64,000 nucleotides of DNA from assembly GCA_003255065.1 (NCBI GenBank), contig QAOA01001037.1, positions 20,260 through 84,259 on the forward strand. The letters are read 5' to 3'. The stretch is from Cercis canadensis. Taxonomy: Eukaryota > Streptophyta > Magnoliopsida > Fabales > Fabaceae. Of this stretch, positions 46,991 to 58,198 are shown piece by piece; positions within the stretch are counted from its first letter, which is position 1, and the number at the start of each line of letters is the position of its first letter. The position numbers and the translations under genes were made by a program. The notes beneath the pieces were generated by a model, which saw nothing but the letters and a program-made list of their open reading frames with translations, was not told the DNA's origin and made no database searches.

Positions 46991-47787
46991 TACCACTTGT
47001 TGCTGAAATACAACAACTGACACTACAGTGCTTGGCCAATGAAATGTTGACAGGTAGAAACTTGGTTAAGCAAGTTTTATTAAATTACAATTTTGCTCTG
47101 AAGTTGAGATAATTACAAAATTGCCCCTAAAAATTGATAAAATTACAAAATTACCTCAAATGAACTATAAATCTTAAACTCTAAACCCTAAAAAATGAAT
47201 CATAAATCCTAAAACCTTAAATCCTAAACCAAAAAAATAATTATATGGATTGGGGTTGATTTGTAAATAAAAAAAATTGTGGGGCATTATTTTGTAATTA
47301 GCATAATTACATGCTATATTTGTAATAAGTCAAATTATCAATTATACAAGTAATTAAAAAAAAATTGCTGACATCACTCAACCAATCANTGAAATGTTGA
47401 CAGGTAGAAACTTGGTTAAGTAAGTTTTATTAAATTACAATTTTGCTCTGAAGTTGAGATAATTACAAAATTGCCCCTAAAAATTGATAAAATTACAAAA
47501 TTACCTCAAATGAACTATAAATCTTAAACTCTAAGCCCTAAAAAATGAATCATAAATCCTAAAACCTTAAATCCTAAACCAAAAAAATAATTAAATGGAT
47601 TGGGGCTGATTTGTAAATACAAAAAATTGTGGGGCATTATTTTGTAATTAGCATAATTGCATGCTATATTTGTAATAAGTCAAATTATCAATTATACAAG
47701 TAACCAAAAAAAATTGCTGACATCACTCAACCAATCAACAACTGTTACGTGTCATTGTCATTTGTTGCATTTCAGGAACAAGTGGTA
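46991..47787. mobile_element. TIR element containing an N-joint duplication
   Basis: The left end TACCACTTGTTGCTGAAATA and the reverse complement of the right end (TACCACTTGTTCCTGAAATG) match over about 35 bp, then ACAACAACTGACAC versus ACAAATGACAATGACAC. Inside, 47040-47388 and 47390-47738 are the same 349 bp around a single N, so the real element is about 450 bp. The interior holds short ACCCTAAA-like runs. No clear target duplication. The superfamily is uncertain. Confidence 0.6.
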
Positions 47788-48409
47788 TTTTAGTCGTTTC
47801 AAAAATTTAAATATTGGTGTCAACACCAAAAGGATTTTTTCCTTAAAAACATCAAACCGATGTGTGTGTGGCTTTAAGATTACCCAGGTAGAAGCTTAAT
47901 ATATGTGCACAAAAGCCAACCCAAAGTTACCCTATAAGGGTTGAAAAGGGGAAAAAAAAAATTAATGTCAATAAGCTGCATATTTACAAGTACAAAAATA
48001 ATACTACTCAACCCAAAAGCCTCTCATCCCACTCATAAAAAATAAGTGGAACATGCACTATTTAACCCAATATCATATTTTATATTGAATTTTACACAAT
48101 TGATTTTAAATAAATATCTTTTTAACAATTATCTTTTCTTGTTTAACACAATTTAAATTCTAGTGGTACGATTAAAATTATTGTTTGTTTAAGTCAGACT
48201 ACCAATGTTTACAATTATACAAACAAAGATTGTGAAAATATGGACAAGTGGGTTATGGCCACAAAGTAGTCTTAACTTTTAACAAGAAAAACGATACTAA
48301 TATTCACCCAAAGATAAACATAGGCCGGAAAGGAAAAGAGAGCCAGCCAATTTGTAAAGTGATCAAAGTTAACTTGACCACAACAATTCACAGGGTACAA
48401 TAGCCTAAG
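47788..48409. other. PRP5 upstream intergenic
   Basis: AT-rich, with no gene. It joins the duplicated promoter region. Confidence 0.5.
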
Positions 48410-48515
48410 CCAATTTTTCAAACTTTTCACCTCAAGATACTTAATGGACCCCTCAGATCTAAACACACCAAATTTTCAAACTTTTCAACTCAAGATGACT
48501 CAATGGACCCCTCAG
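48410..48515 (+). repeat. 58-bp-offset tandem repeat in PRP5 promoter
   Basis: CCAATTTTTCAAACTTTTCA through CCCCTCAG (48410-48455) recurs at 48468-48515 with small changes. PRP4 has a single copy of this block near 43381, so it was duplicated in PRP5 only. Confidence 0.7.
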
Positions 48516-48558
48516 CTATTACAAACAATGTTAGTTTTTTGTCTAGTGACAGGAGTAG

Positions 48559-48592
48559 TGACGTAGTAGACCCTTGATCTCCTACTATAAAA
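48559..48592 (+). promoter_or_regulatory. PRP5 core promoter
   Basis: TGACGTAG (48559-48566) and TATAAAA (48586-48592) lie 59 bp before the ATG, with the same spacing and sequence as PRP4. Confidence 0.7.
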
Positions 48593-48644
48593 GGTCACAC
48601 CACATGTCTTAGTTCCAGTATCACAGCCTAGCCATTCACAAAAT

Positions 48645-49220
48645 ATGGGTTCTAGAAGCTTTGTGTTCTTCCTAGGACTGGTGCTTCTCACTAGTTCAAT
48701 AAGTGCAGATTTCCATGAGCCATTTCCTGAACACAAACCCCCCAAGCCAGTTGATGAACCACCAAAGGGAGAGCCATTTCCTGAACACAAACCACCAAAA
48801 CCAGTGGGTGAACCTAAGCCTTTCCCTAAGCACAAACCACCTAGACCAATTGAGGAACCTCCAAAGGGAAATGGAGAGAAGCCACCCCCAGAGAACAAGC
48901 CACCACATGAGCCAAGTCACCTAGGACACCGTTTACAAGAAGAGAAGTCATTACCCAAGCCATTTCCTCAAAACAAACCACCAAAGCCAGTAGAGGGACC
49001 TCCTAAAGGCAAGGGACAGAAGCCACCACCAGAGAACAAGCCTCCACATGAACCTGGTCACCCAGGACACCGCTTACAAGAAGAGAAGCCATTGCCAAAA
49101 CCTAAGCCAAGATACCCCATTGATCATCCTCCCAAGGGTAAGGGAGGGAAGCCTCCCGTAGAGCACAAGCCACCACATGATCCTCACGGTGAAGAGGACA
49201 GAAGTTTCCAAGAAAATTGA
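48645..49220 (+). CDS. PRP5: proline-rich protein, C-terminus frameshifted
   Basis: 191 residues. The signal peptide MGSRSFVFFLGLVLLTSSIS is followed by DFHEPFPEHKPPKPVDEPP and the same EEPPKGNGEKPPPENKPPHE and PGHPGHRLQEEKP motifs as PRP4, but with a single 95-residue unit. Near 49196 it reads GAAGAGGACAGAAG where PRP4 has GAAGAGGCACAGAAG. The missing C shifts the frame, so the protein ends DRSFQEN at 49220 and not in the basic tail that closes PRP4 (HKPPTN, former stop 49286-49288). Promoter and signal peptide are intact, so a shortened secreted protein could still be made. Whether this is a real allele or a sequencing error cannot be decided here. Confidence 0.8.
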   Translation: MGSRSFVFFLGLVLLTSSISADFHEPFPEHKPPKPVDEPPKGEPFPEHKPPKPVGEPKPFPKHKPPRPIEEPPKGNGEKPPPENKPPHEPSHLGHRLQEEKSLPKPFPQNKPPKPVEGPPKGKGQKPPPENKPPHEPGHPGHRLQEEKPLPKPKPRYPIDHPPKGKGGKPPVEHKPPHDPHGEEDRSFQEN

Positions 49221-49288
49221 AGCCTACAACTCCTGAGAAAAAGCTTGGTGTCCCTTATAGGCCTCCTCACAAACCTCCAACCAACTGA

Positions 49289-52200
49289 TCAGTACTTAAT
49301 AGCCAGTAATATATATATGTTTGTACTACTAGAATAAGAGCTCGTATATTGGTAATGCACTATCAGATCACTACTTCATATGTTGTTACTTATCGTGGCA
49401 TGTACTTATTTTTTTCCCGTACCCCTCAAGTTTGGAGATTCAGTTATTATTGTGTTTCACGTAGAATATTCCTTATTAGTCTACTAAAGTTACATCTTTA
49501 ATTTGACTTGCCTATCTCTCTCAAACTAGTTTCCATTACAATATCTAATCTACATTTTAATAAGCGTCAATTATAGTAGACTATGAGAATTTTTTTTTTT
49601 TTTTAGTATTTCTATTTAGTCAAAAAAACAAAAAATAAACAAACAAACACAATTTTGTAATAATTTAAATATGATTGTTAGATGAAACGGAATTATTAAG
49701 ACCTCATATTTTTACAAAAGTAATTATAAGTTCATATCAGTTTGTCCATTAGATTCTAGCTATATATGTAGTATTTTCTTTGGTTTTATGGTTAACAAGA
49801 ATCTTCCACACAAATTTACGTGGTAAAACATTGAATTCAAATAGTAATTCGTGCGTCCTATACAAATGTAAATGCATGTATTATAAAATGTGAGCACTAT
49901 GCTACTCTTCCTCTTAGAGAGGGGATAGTGCTACCCCATCTCAATTGGGTGGGTTTGGGTAAGACCCACCCAGTAATTTTGTATTATATAAACAGCCTTT
50001 ATCATTTTAATGTAGGCACAAGACCACCTAAGAAATGTCCCCATGAGATACCTAATAGTTAAGTAATAAGTACTTCAATCTTTTTAGGATTTAGTAAGAT
50101 GAGACTTTAGGGGTATAGACTACCTCTAACTATGTAGCCCTAATAAATTAAAAAGAAAAAAAAAAAAANAAAAAAAAAGCTATGGTGTCACTTTATTAGT
50201 TAGAAAATCAGTAAGTTAGATTCATGTTCACATTGAGCTTAATTTATTGTAAATTTTAAGACTCAAAAAAGAGTTGCGATACTCTTACATGAATTTTTTA
50301 CTCCATACTTTCATCTGCACATTGAATGGTCCATAATTAACACTTTGTATCCTATTAAACATATTTCTACGAACTCTTGATTGTACAACTGAGCCCATGT
50401 AAGATGGTATAGGAAAAATTACGTGAGAGGATTATTTTCATCTAGAATTGTCACGAGCAATGTTATTTGCACGTCTACAAATTATTACCTTATATTTACT
50501 GTGACATAATCTAAATTCACTAAATTTACCTAAACTTTAACTAGACTCACTATACTCATTTAAACTTTTTGTTGTACAGCTTAAATTTTCCCTGTGGTTC
50601 ACTACAGGTATGCAAACACTGTGTCACCATGTTCTCACATATATCTTGTCATTTTAACTAAATTTACAAACTTTAACTAAACTCACCTGTATCTTGTCGT
50701 TTTCATTCAATTTATGTCAATCTTTTTACAATGGGCAATGAATAAAAGTAGATAAGTTCTAAATTCCTTTTTTTTTTTGTATTTTGGTCATGAATCTAGG
50801 TTTAAATACAAAACAAGCAAGTTATGAGAATAATATTAGTACCACTCAACCACAAGTGATTGGGTTTAATGTCAATTTTCTAATTGAATCAATTAGTATT
50901 TTGTAGATTTTAATGTCAATTGAAAGCTCCAGTTTAATTTGAACACATGGAAATCTCTTCTTCCACTTGGCGTAATTGTTTCTAATATAGCTTATTTATT
51001 TTGTGCTCTTTCTGAGTTCGGCTTGCTGTTACATAAAATTAACTTTTGACCATTGGAGCTGTTGACATTATTTTTGCTTTTTAGCAAACTTACTCTAGTT
51101 TCAAGCCCGACATTGAAGCTGGAGAACTTGAAAATTTCTATCAGAAAGGACAAATATAATCCAGAAAAAGAAATAAAAAAAAAAAATCTACATGAGAGAC
51201 AAAACAGCCAAAGTTGGACCTCTGGTTGAGAAGAAGCTAGCTAACATTGGCACTGTGACAGAAGAAATTATACAAAATATATGCATCAGTTTCCCACAGA
51301 TGATACTATCTGCCTTTCATTGTCCATATAAAACGTTTTAAACTTCTATGAAGGGGACCATTTTTATCTTTTAATCCATAGAATTTCACAGCAAGTAGTT
51401 CTCTCCAACTTTAGTGCCAATGCCTCAAGAAGATAGCCTACAATTGTCTTCAATTTTTAACAATGGAAATGACAGTTACGACACATTTTCTTTTGATTCA
51501 CATTTTTCCTTTCGTTATCTTAGCCGATTTCACTCCATTTACATTCTTCACTATGACTAAGAAGGCTAAAATATAAGTGTTTTATGATCAAACTAAAGGT
51601 CTTTCCTTAAAAGCAGCAGCTATTTTTGCAGACGTGGGATTAAAATTGTATTACCAAAAAGAAAAATTAGTTAAATTTGTGAAATCCAAAAAACAAATTA
51701 AGTAAGTTTCAAGTGTGAGAGCCACGTCAGTCATTTGTTGTAACTTCGTCTGACCTTTTATTAGATCGTGTGACAAAGTCGCTAACTTAGGTGGGAAATA
51801 GAGAAAGCCACCATGTGTGCAGTTGGAAACTTCAACCAAAGGGAAGAAAATATGTTTTGCACATAATACTACTTGCACACTTAATGCAAAAAAAGAAGGA
51901 GAATGCTATCCAACCCCTCATTATGTGCGGGGTAATGTGGAGACCAAATATGGAACACGATTTGGGAAGAAATTTGAAGAAATGAATATGGGTATAACAC
52001 TAAATTATTTCTCTTTTCTTTTCGAACCCGCCAAATCGAGGGAACATTATTTTTAAATTGCAAAAGAAGTGTAGGGGATAGAGCAAACCTTGGCCTCCTC
52101 TCCCCTTTCAAATTTAATCTCCCAAACAAGGCAGTAAACTCCCTCATTTTTCTCTTTTCCTTTCTTTTTACTCCAAAAATCAACTCTCAAACACACCATT
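49289..52200. other. PRP5 3' flank and PRP6 upstream
   Basis: The first 300 bp match the PRP4 flank. A small perfect stem TGGGTGGGT/ACCCACCCA lies near 49945-49972. A poly(A) joint with N sits at 50169. ORFs at 51651-52183 are short and overlapping, with no domain. A block near 51790-51845 matches the PRP4 and PRP5 upstream regions. No gene. Confidence 0.55.
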
Positions 52201-52210
52201 TATCTCCTAC

Positions 52211-52217
52211 TATAAAA
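52211..52217 (+). promoter_or_regulatory. PRP6 TATA box; upstream block lost
   Basis: TATAAAA in TCTCCTACTATAAAAC matches PRP4 and PRP5, but the TGACGTAG block that precedes it there is absent. The homology breaks just upstream of ATCTCCTAC. Confidence 0.65.
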
Positions 52218-52268
52218 CAAAACCCACATGTCCTAGTTCAGCATCACAACCTAGCCATTCTCAAAATA

Positions 52269-52353
52269 ATGAATATGGGTTCTAAAAGTTTAGTGTTCTT
52301 CCAGGGACTGGGGCTTCTCACCGGTTCAATAAGTACAGATTTCCATGAGCCAT
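52269..52353 (+). pseudogene. PRP6 5' fragment, split by solo LTR
   Basis: ATGs at 52269 and 52275 are in frame. The second corresponds to the PRP4 start and opens MGSKSLVFFQGLGLLTGSIS, then TDFHEP. Gln and Gly changes weaken the signal peptide. The gene is cut after the GCCAT target site (52349-52353), about 27 codons in. Confidence 0.82.
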
Positions 52354-53675
52354 TGTTGTGAAAATTCCAACGCAAGTGTACGTTGTCGTTTGCAAGTAAT
52401 AAAATGAGATCAATTTATCGTTCCCACGAGGACTAATGTACCAACTACCGAAATAGGGTTAACCTTAACTTTATCTAATCAATCGATAAGAAGATATTTC
52501 AATGAAACAACTAAAAATAGAATGAAAACAATGTAAACCAGAAAAATAGCAAATTAAACCAAAAAAAATTATAGATTCAGCAAGAGAGAAACACCTAGGG
52601 TTCCGACTTCACCATAATTACTCCCAGCTTTCATTCCATATTCCATTAACTCCAATTTATCTTCCTATTTGCTAATCAAGATTCCCTAATTTATTCACTA
52701 GCCTCTCCCAAGGTCTAGTGTAAGTATTCCTTAATTACTAACCCTGTATATCCCTATACGAGTTACAATAATTACGAATTCATTTAGTTTTGTGGATCTT
52801 TTTGACTGATTACATAAGCCATGGAGGTATATTCCTATCCTCCATGTAACTCATGGCATTTACCCCAAGGAACTTGACACACAACTCTCCTTCCGGTCTC
52901 ATTGTGATTAACAATTCATCTAATTATTGGCCAGACAATCAGAAGCATTAAGAGAAGAGATAAACGCTCAAATTTAAGAGATAAATAATGGAATTAACTT
53001 CATATGAAACTACAGCTGGTCCTAATTAGGCTACATCGTACCCTAGATAAGAGAATTAGTTCATACTAGATGAAGAGAACAAGAAAGAATAAAATTGAGA
53101 CATGATTCAAAGGTAAAAGAGGAAAAACTCTGGTTTGAAGGTCAAATCAGCCTTGCATCTCCTCCCTTCAATCCTTGCTTTGCCTCCTTTGTGCCTCCAA
53201 AAGTGTCTAAGAACGAACCCCTTTCTAATTCCCTAGCTTTCCTATTTATACCCCTCACTCTAAAGCCCTAAAACCCATGAGAAAATAAGCCGCGTCTGCA
53301 GAATTAAATTCGGGCGCCGCACCTCTGAAGTTTGGGCGCCGCACCTCTGACTCGCTGGAAGAACTTTGCTTCTTTTCACTTTCGGGCGCCGCACCTCTGT
53401 ATTTCGAGGGGTGCGGCGCTACTGTTCAAGGGGTGCACCCCTGAGCTGCTGTCCTGGTTTTAAGTTTCATGCTCCAGGGGCCGCGACTCTAGGTTTTGAG
53501 CGCCGCAACTCTTGAATTCTGTCCCAAAAACTTCTCAATTCTTCAATTCTTCATTCTAACCTATGAAACCTACAATTTAACATAAAAGATCACATTATAT
53601 GATGATTAATCTCAATAAACAATCAAATACTTAAGTAAAGGATATCTAAAAAGTGGATATAAAAGCCACTCAACA
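52354..53675 (-). mobile_element. Solo LTR of a Ty3-type element in PRP6
   Basis: 1322 bp, starting TGTTGTGAAAATTCC and ending CACTCAACA, with the perfect 5-bp target duplication GCCAT (52349-52353 and 53676-53680). Read on the - strand, the end near 52354-52470 (GGAACGATAAATTGATCTCA, TTACTTGCAAACGAC) is like the R/U5 of Tat/Ogre-type LTRs. A TATA box (TATAAATA, - strand, 53243-53250) and a GC-rich repeat cluster upstream of it (53305-53510) complete the LTR. No internal region, so it arose by recombination between two LTRs. Confidence 0.82.
53305..53510 (-). repeat. GC-rich GGGCGCCGCACCTCTG cluster in solo LTR
   Basis: The motif occurs three times directly (near 53313, 53333 and 53384), with further variants in both orientations (GGGGTGCGGCGC near 53407; GCGCCGCAACTCTTG near 53501). 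It is placed just upstream of the - strand TATA box. Confidence 0.75.
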
Positions 53676-53680
53676 GCCAT

Positions 53681-54632
53681 TTCCTGAACAAAATCCCCCC
53701 AAACCAATTGATGAACCACCGAAGGGTAAGGGAGAGAAGCCACCCCCAGAGAACAAGCCACCACATAAGGGTAAGGGAGAAAAGCCACCCTGAGAGAACA
53801 AGCCACCACATGAGGGTAAATGAGAGAAGCCACCCCCAGAGAACAAGCCACCACATGAGCCAAGTCAACCAGGACACCGTTTACAAAAAGAGAAGCCATT
53901 TCCTCAACGCAAACCACCAAAGCCAGTAGAGGAACCTCCTAAAGGCAAGAGACGGAAGCCACCACCAGATGATGAGCCTCTAAGTTACTCACATCTCAGA
54001 TACGAGTTGCAGGAGGTGGAGCCTTGGGCAGAGCACAAACCACCAAAGCCATTTGGCGAGCCTAAGCCATTTCCTGAACACAAACCACCTAGACCTATTG
54101 AAGAACCTCCAAAAGGTAAGGGAGAGAAGCCACCACCAAAGAACAAGCCTCCACATGAGCCTCGTCAACCGGGACACCCTTAAAAGAAGAGATGCCATTG
54201 CCAAAACCCAAGCCAGATTACCCCATTGATGATCCAACCAAGGGTAAGAGAGAGAAGATACCACCAAAAAACAAGCCTCCACATGAGCCTCGTCAAGAAG
54301 AGATGCCATTGCCAAAACCCAAGCCATATTACCCCATTGATGATCCTCCGGGTAAGGGAGAGAAGCCACCACCAAAGAACAAGTCTCCACATGAGCCTCG
54401 TCACCGGGGGCACCGTTTACAAGAAGAGATGCCATTGCCAAAACCCAAGCCAGATTACCCCATTGATAACCCTCCCAAGGGTAAGGGAGAGAAGCCTCCT
54501 GTAAAGCACAAGCCACCACATGATCCTCACGGTGAAGAGGCACAGAATATTCCAAGAAAACTGAAGCCTACAACTCCTGAGAAGAAGCCTCGTTTCCCTC
54601 ACAGGCCTCCTCACAAACCTCCAACCAAGTGA
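53681..54632 (+). pseudogene. PRP6 3' fragment
   Basis: It continues the gene after GCCAT: PEQNPPKPIDEPPKGKGEKP and so on, in the frame that joins the 5' fragment. In-frame TGA at 53791 and 53821 and TAA at 54181 interrupt it. A small deletion next to the last stop (GGACACCCTTAAAAG versus GGACACCGTTTACAAG in PRP4) shifts the frame. From 54192 the other frame reads MPLPKPKPDYPIDDPTKGK to HKPPTK, stop 54630-54632. This part has two extra copies of a PKPKPDYPIDDPP module not seen in PRP4. Stops, frameshift and the solo LTR all mark a dead gene. Confidence 0.85.
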
Positions 54633-54664
54633 TCAGTACTTAATGACCAGTAATATATGTTTAT

Positions 54665-54956
54665 TGTCAAAAATTGATTCAACTTAAAAGCTTAAGCTTA
54701 TAGGGGAAGGTCCAAGAATGGTTTTATATCTAACACGTCCATGTATGCGAAAGCCTTTTTAGGCTTGAAGTGTGAACAAAACACAGACTCATTTATACCA
54801 TGTGCTGAAATTTCAATTTAATTGAGAAAGTGAAGGCAGAAGGAGTCGATCTCCTGACCATTTGGTCAACCAGGCTCTGATACTATGTTAAGAACCGATT
54901 CAACCTAAAAACTTAAACTTATAGGTGAAGACCCATGAATGATTTTATATCTAACA
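54665..54956 (-). mobile_element. TRIM with 71-bp terminal repeats and perfect target duplication
   Basis: Terminal repeats 54665-54735 and 54886-54956 are both 71 bp (on the - strand TGTTAGATATAAAATCATTC to TTCTTAACA). The target duplication TTTAT is at 54660-54664 and 54957-54961. The - strand PBS reads TAGTATCAGAGCC next to the repeat. The 150-bp interior is non-coding. It interrupts the 3' flank that PRP6 shares with PRP5, so it inserted after that duplication. Confidence 0.85.
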
Positions 54957-57900
54957 TTTATACTACTAGAATACGAGCTTGTATATTGGTCATGTACTAT
55001 CAGCTCACTACTTCATATGTTGTTAGTTATAATTGTGCTATGTATTTTGTGTTTTTCTTCCGTAGCCTGAGGTTGGAGATACAGTTATTGTAGTGTTTCA
55101 TGTACAATATTCAGTATCAGTCTACTAGAGTTACATCTTTAATTTAACTTGCCTCTATCTCTCTCTATCTGTCAAACAAATTTCCATTACATCTAATCTA
55201 CTTTAATAAGCATCAATTATTGTTGACTACGAGAATTTTTTTTGAACAATTCTCTTTAATCATAAAAAAAATTAGCCGAATTTTGCAGTAACTTAAATAT
55301 AGTTGTATGATGAAACAAAGTGATTATGACCACATATTTATAAGTCCATATTATTCTGTCCATTAATTTTTTTTTAATTAGAAATGTAACTTCATTGCAT
55401 TAAGCAAACTAGCACTTACATAATAATAAATAACACCATATCAAATTCTTAATACAATATTTCTTGAAATTAAAAAAGCTAATACCTCAAAGTGAACTTC
55501 TACATTTTTCAACCTGTACTAAAAGGTGAATGAAGGCATGGCTCCAGGTCTTGACAAAACAGAAGCCAATGACACTCAATGACAAAACATCTTTCACAAT
55601 GGAGAAAAATATCAAATGTGATGCAGTTAGGTTAAACGTTAAGTTAAACGTTCGATTTACTTGAAGTATTATCTTTATATAACACATGAAATAAAAATTT
55701 TGAGATCTACCCAAAATAAAGGTTCAATATAACGGATTAACCCTGAGAACACCAATATGCCTTTGAACAAGGAGAGTGTGTAAAACACAACTAACAGATT
55801 GAAATAATTTATTGAAAGGACAAACCAAAACACCTAAAAAACACAAACAATTGAATAAAACAGACAGATAGAGCTGTCGTGGCACAAAGTGGCAGTGGTA
55901 GTCCCAAAGCAGAGCACAAGAAAAGGAACAAGAGAAGGAGACAAAAACCTTAGAAGAAGAAGAGGAGAAACAAGAAAAGGGCTGGACTTACCGGAAAAGC
56001 CGCACCTAAGGGCGGTAGAGAAGCCGAACCTTACCAGAAAAAAGTTATAGATGTGAGTGAGTTTTTAGAGAGAAGAGAGAGCTTCTCTCTCAAACCCTAG
56101 CCACCTCTTACCTAGTTATTATTTCCTGCCCATTAAATTTTAGCTATATATCTTGCATTTTCCTTGGTTTTATGGTTATCATGAATCTTCCTCACAAATT
56201 TACGCGGAAAAGCATTGAATTCAAATAGTTATTTGTGCGTCCTGCACTATAAACAGCCTTTATCATTTTAATGTAGGAAGGAATTCTAATGTTTAATCTT
56301 TTTGGGATTTATAGGGTGGAATTTTAGGGATATAGACTACCTCTAATGCACCCACTATTGAAAGTTGGTAGTATAGCTATTTCCTTATGGGCATTCGATG
56401 AGAGTATTGTTAAGACTTTTGTAGTAGAAATACTACTATATTCTTTACATTTAATTTTATAACATTCAATTAAAACTTGTATTCATGAAACTTCTAACAT
56501 GCAACTAAACACAACTAGTAAAAAGGTTTGGGACCGAGAAGCAGGGCAGATGTTAAAAACGGGCCTTAAAAATTACATGAAGCCTAATTGTGCCTAGTAG
56601 TTTGGACCCAATAGGATCTTCTGTTGATAACGTCAACAACTATAAGGAGGCCCAATTCTAAGATACGGTTTATGCACACACAACCCGAGTCATCTAACCA
56701 AGATGTTATTGTTTCACAATTGATTAAAAGTTAAAACAAAACATAGAGAGAAAATTAACCTTTTTCTTCATTGCTAGCATATATAACATTTATCATTAAT
56801 TGATACAAAGAATAAAAGATAGGTAGAATTTCTCAAGTCATCAAATTAAATAACAAATTTCACCTCACCACCAAAGTGAAGGTAAAAACAAAATTAATAT
56901 AAGTACACACTTTTCATTCACAATATTAGTTTTAGTGCAGCTTAACCAGTTCCTAAAGTTTTAATTAAAAGAAAATTACAAGAGCATACTATGAAATCTC
57001 CATTGGCTGGACTGTTGTGCTCCTCCGGTGACACTCTTCCATAGGGTGGTCTGATCAGAAGTAACAAGAAGGTTAAGAAGAAGTATGAAGGATACTCATG
57101 CAATTTATCCCATTTTTAGTGGATATATAAGAGAAAAAAAAAATCATTATCTGCTTTAACAACCGTATGCTGGTGCTTGAAGTTGAAGAAATAACATAAA
57201 AGTCAAACAATAGAGAAAAAAACTAGTAATGTCATTCATATAATGACTAGTTCTAACTTGTGGATGGATGACAAAAGTTGATATTTATTTACATTTAGCT
57301 AGTAAAGTTAACTATCCTTTTTTCCACAATTCTTACATAAAAAAAATAAGTGATCCTTGAAGTCTAACCAGAAAGAAAACATGTGGGTCTTAATTAATAT
57401 ATTTTTTCTTGGGGTAATATCTTGATATACTTTTTTATTGCCCACTGAATCTTAATATATTAGTGCATCGTTTTCCATCGCAAGCCACACAATGCAGACA
57501 TATAATTCCTATATTAAATTTTTTTTTAGTCCCATTTTTTTTAAAAAAAAAAATATGTAAGTGTAGTTCCTGTCAAATTATTTTTACTCAAACTAAAAGC
57601 GACAAATAATATCCTTACTTATGAATTGACATACATTAGTTCAGTATTTGCCAAAAAAAAAATAACAAAGGAAAGAAACATTGTTCTATTAAATAATCTC
57701 AATAAAATAAATTGGTAGATTAAATATAATATTTCTTAAACGATCAAAGGATAACTATATATATTCAAAATGCATGAATATAATAAATTGAAGAAAAGGG
57801 AGGATAAATTTTAAGGAGAATGCGTGAGCTGAAATTTGTTAATCGCTTCAAAAAATTTGTTCAATCAGTTCAAAAGTGAATGATTGTTTAGATCAAGAAG

Positions 57901-58198
57901 TGGTTAATGTTCCTTATTAGTCTACAAAAGTTAACAATTTCATTTTCAAAAAATTTCCTGAATTTTATTGATATCATTCTGTAAAGAATTGTTTTTTCTG
58001 TGGATGACCCAAAAATTGAGGTTGATAAGTTGCTCTAACTCTAATGTAGGCGACCATAATTAATGGATGCCTACTAAAAGAAAATTATTAATAAAATTCA
58101 AACTAAAAACTTTTGTTAAGGCAACTAGAACCTATCCATGAGGCCATTGGCATAAAGAATTTCCTTTTGAATTCCCTAATTTTAACGTAGGTGGATGG
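54957..58198. other. PRP6 3' flank and intergenic
   Basis: Flank sequence shared with PRP5 continues in blocks (54957-55260, 56116-56290), interrupted by an unidentified 0.8-kb purine-rich insertion (about 55370-56110, with GAAGAAGAAGAGGAG runs). Beyond 56300 the DNA is AT-rich with no gene. Confidence 0.55.

Noticed and set aside
49945..49972. Stem-loop as a terminator or small RNA
   Set aside because: A 9-bp stem in plant intergenic DNA, with no poly(T) or conservation to support a function.
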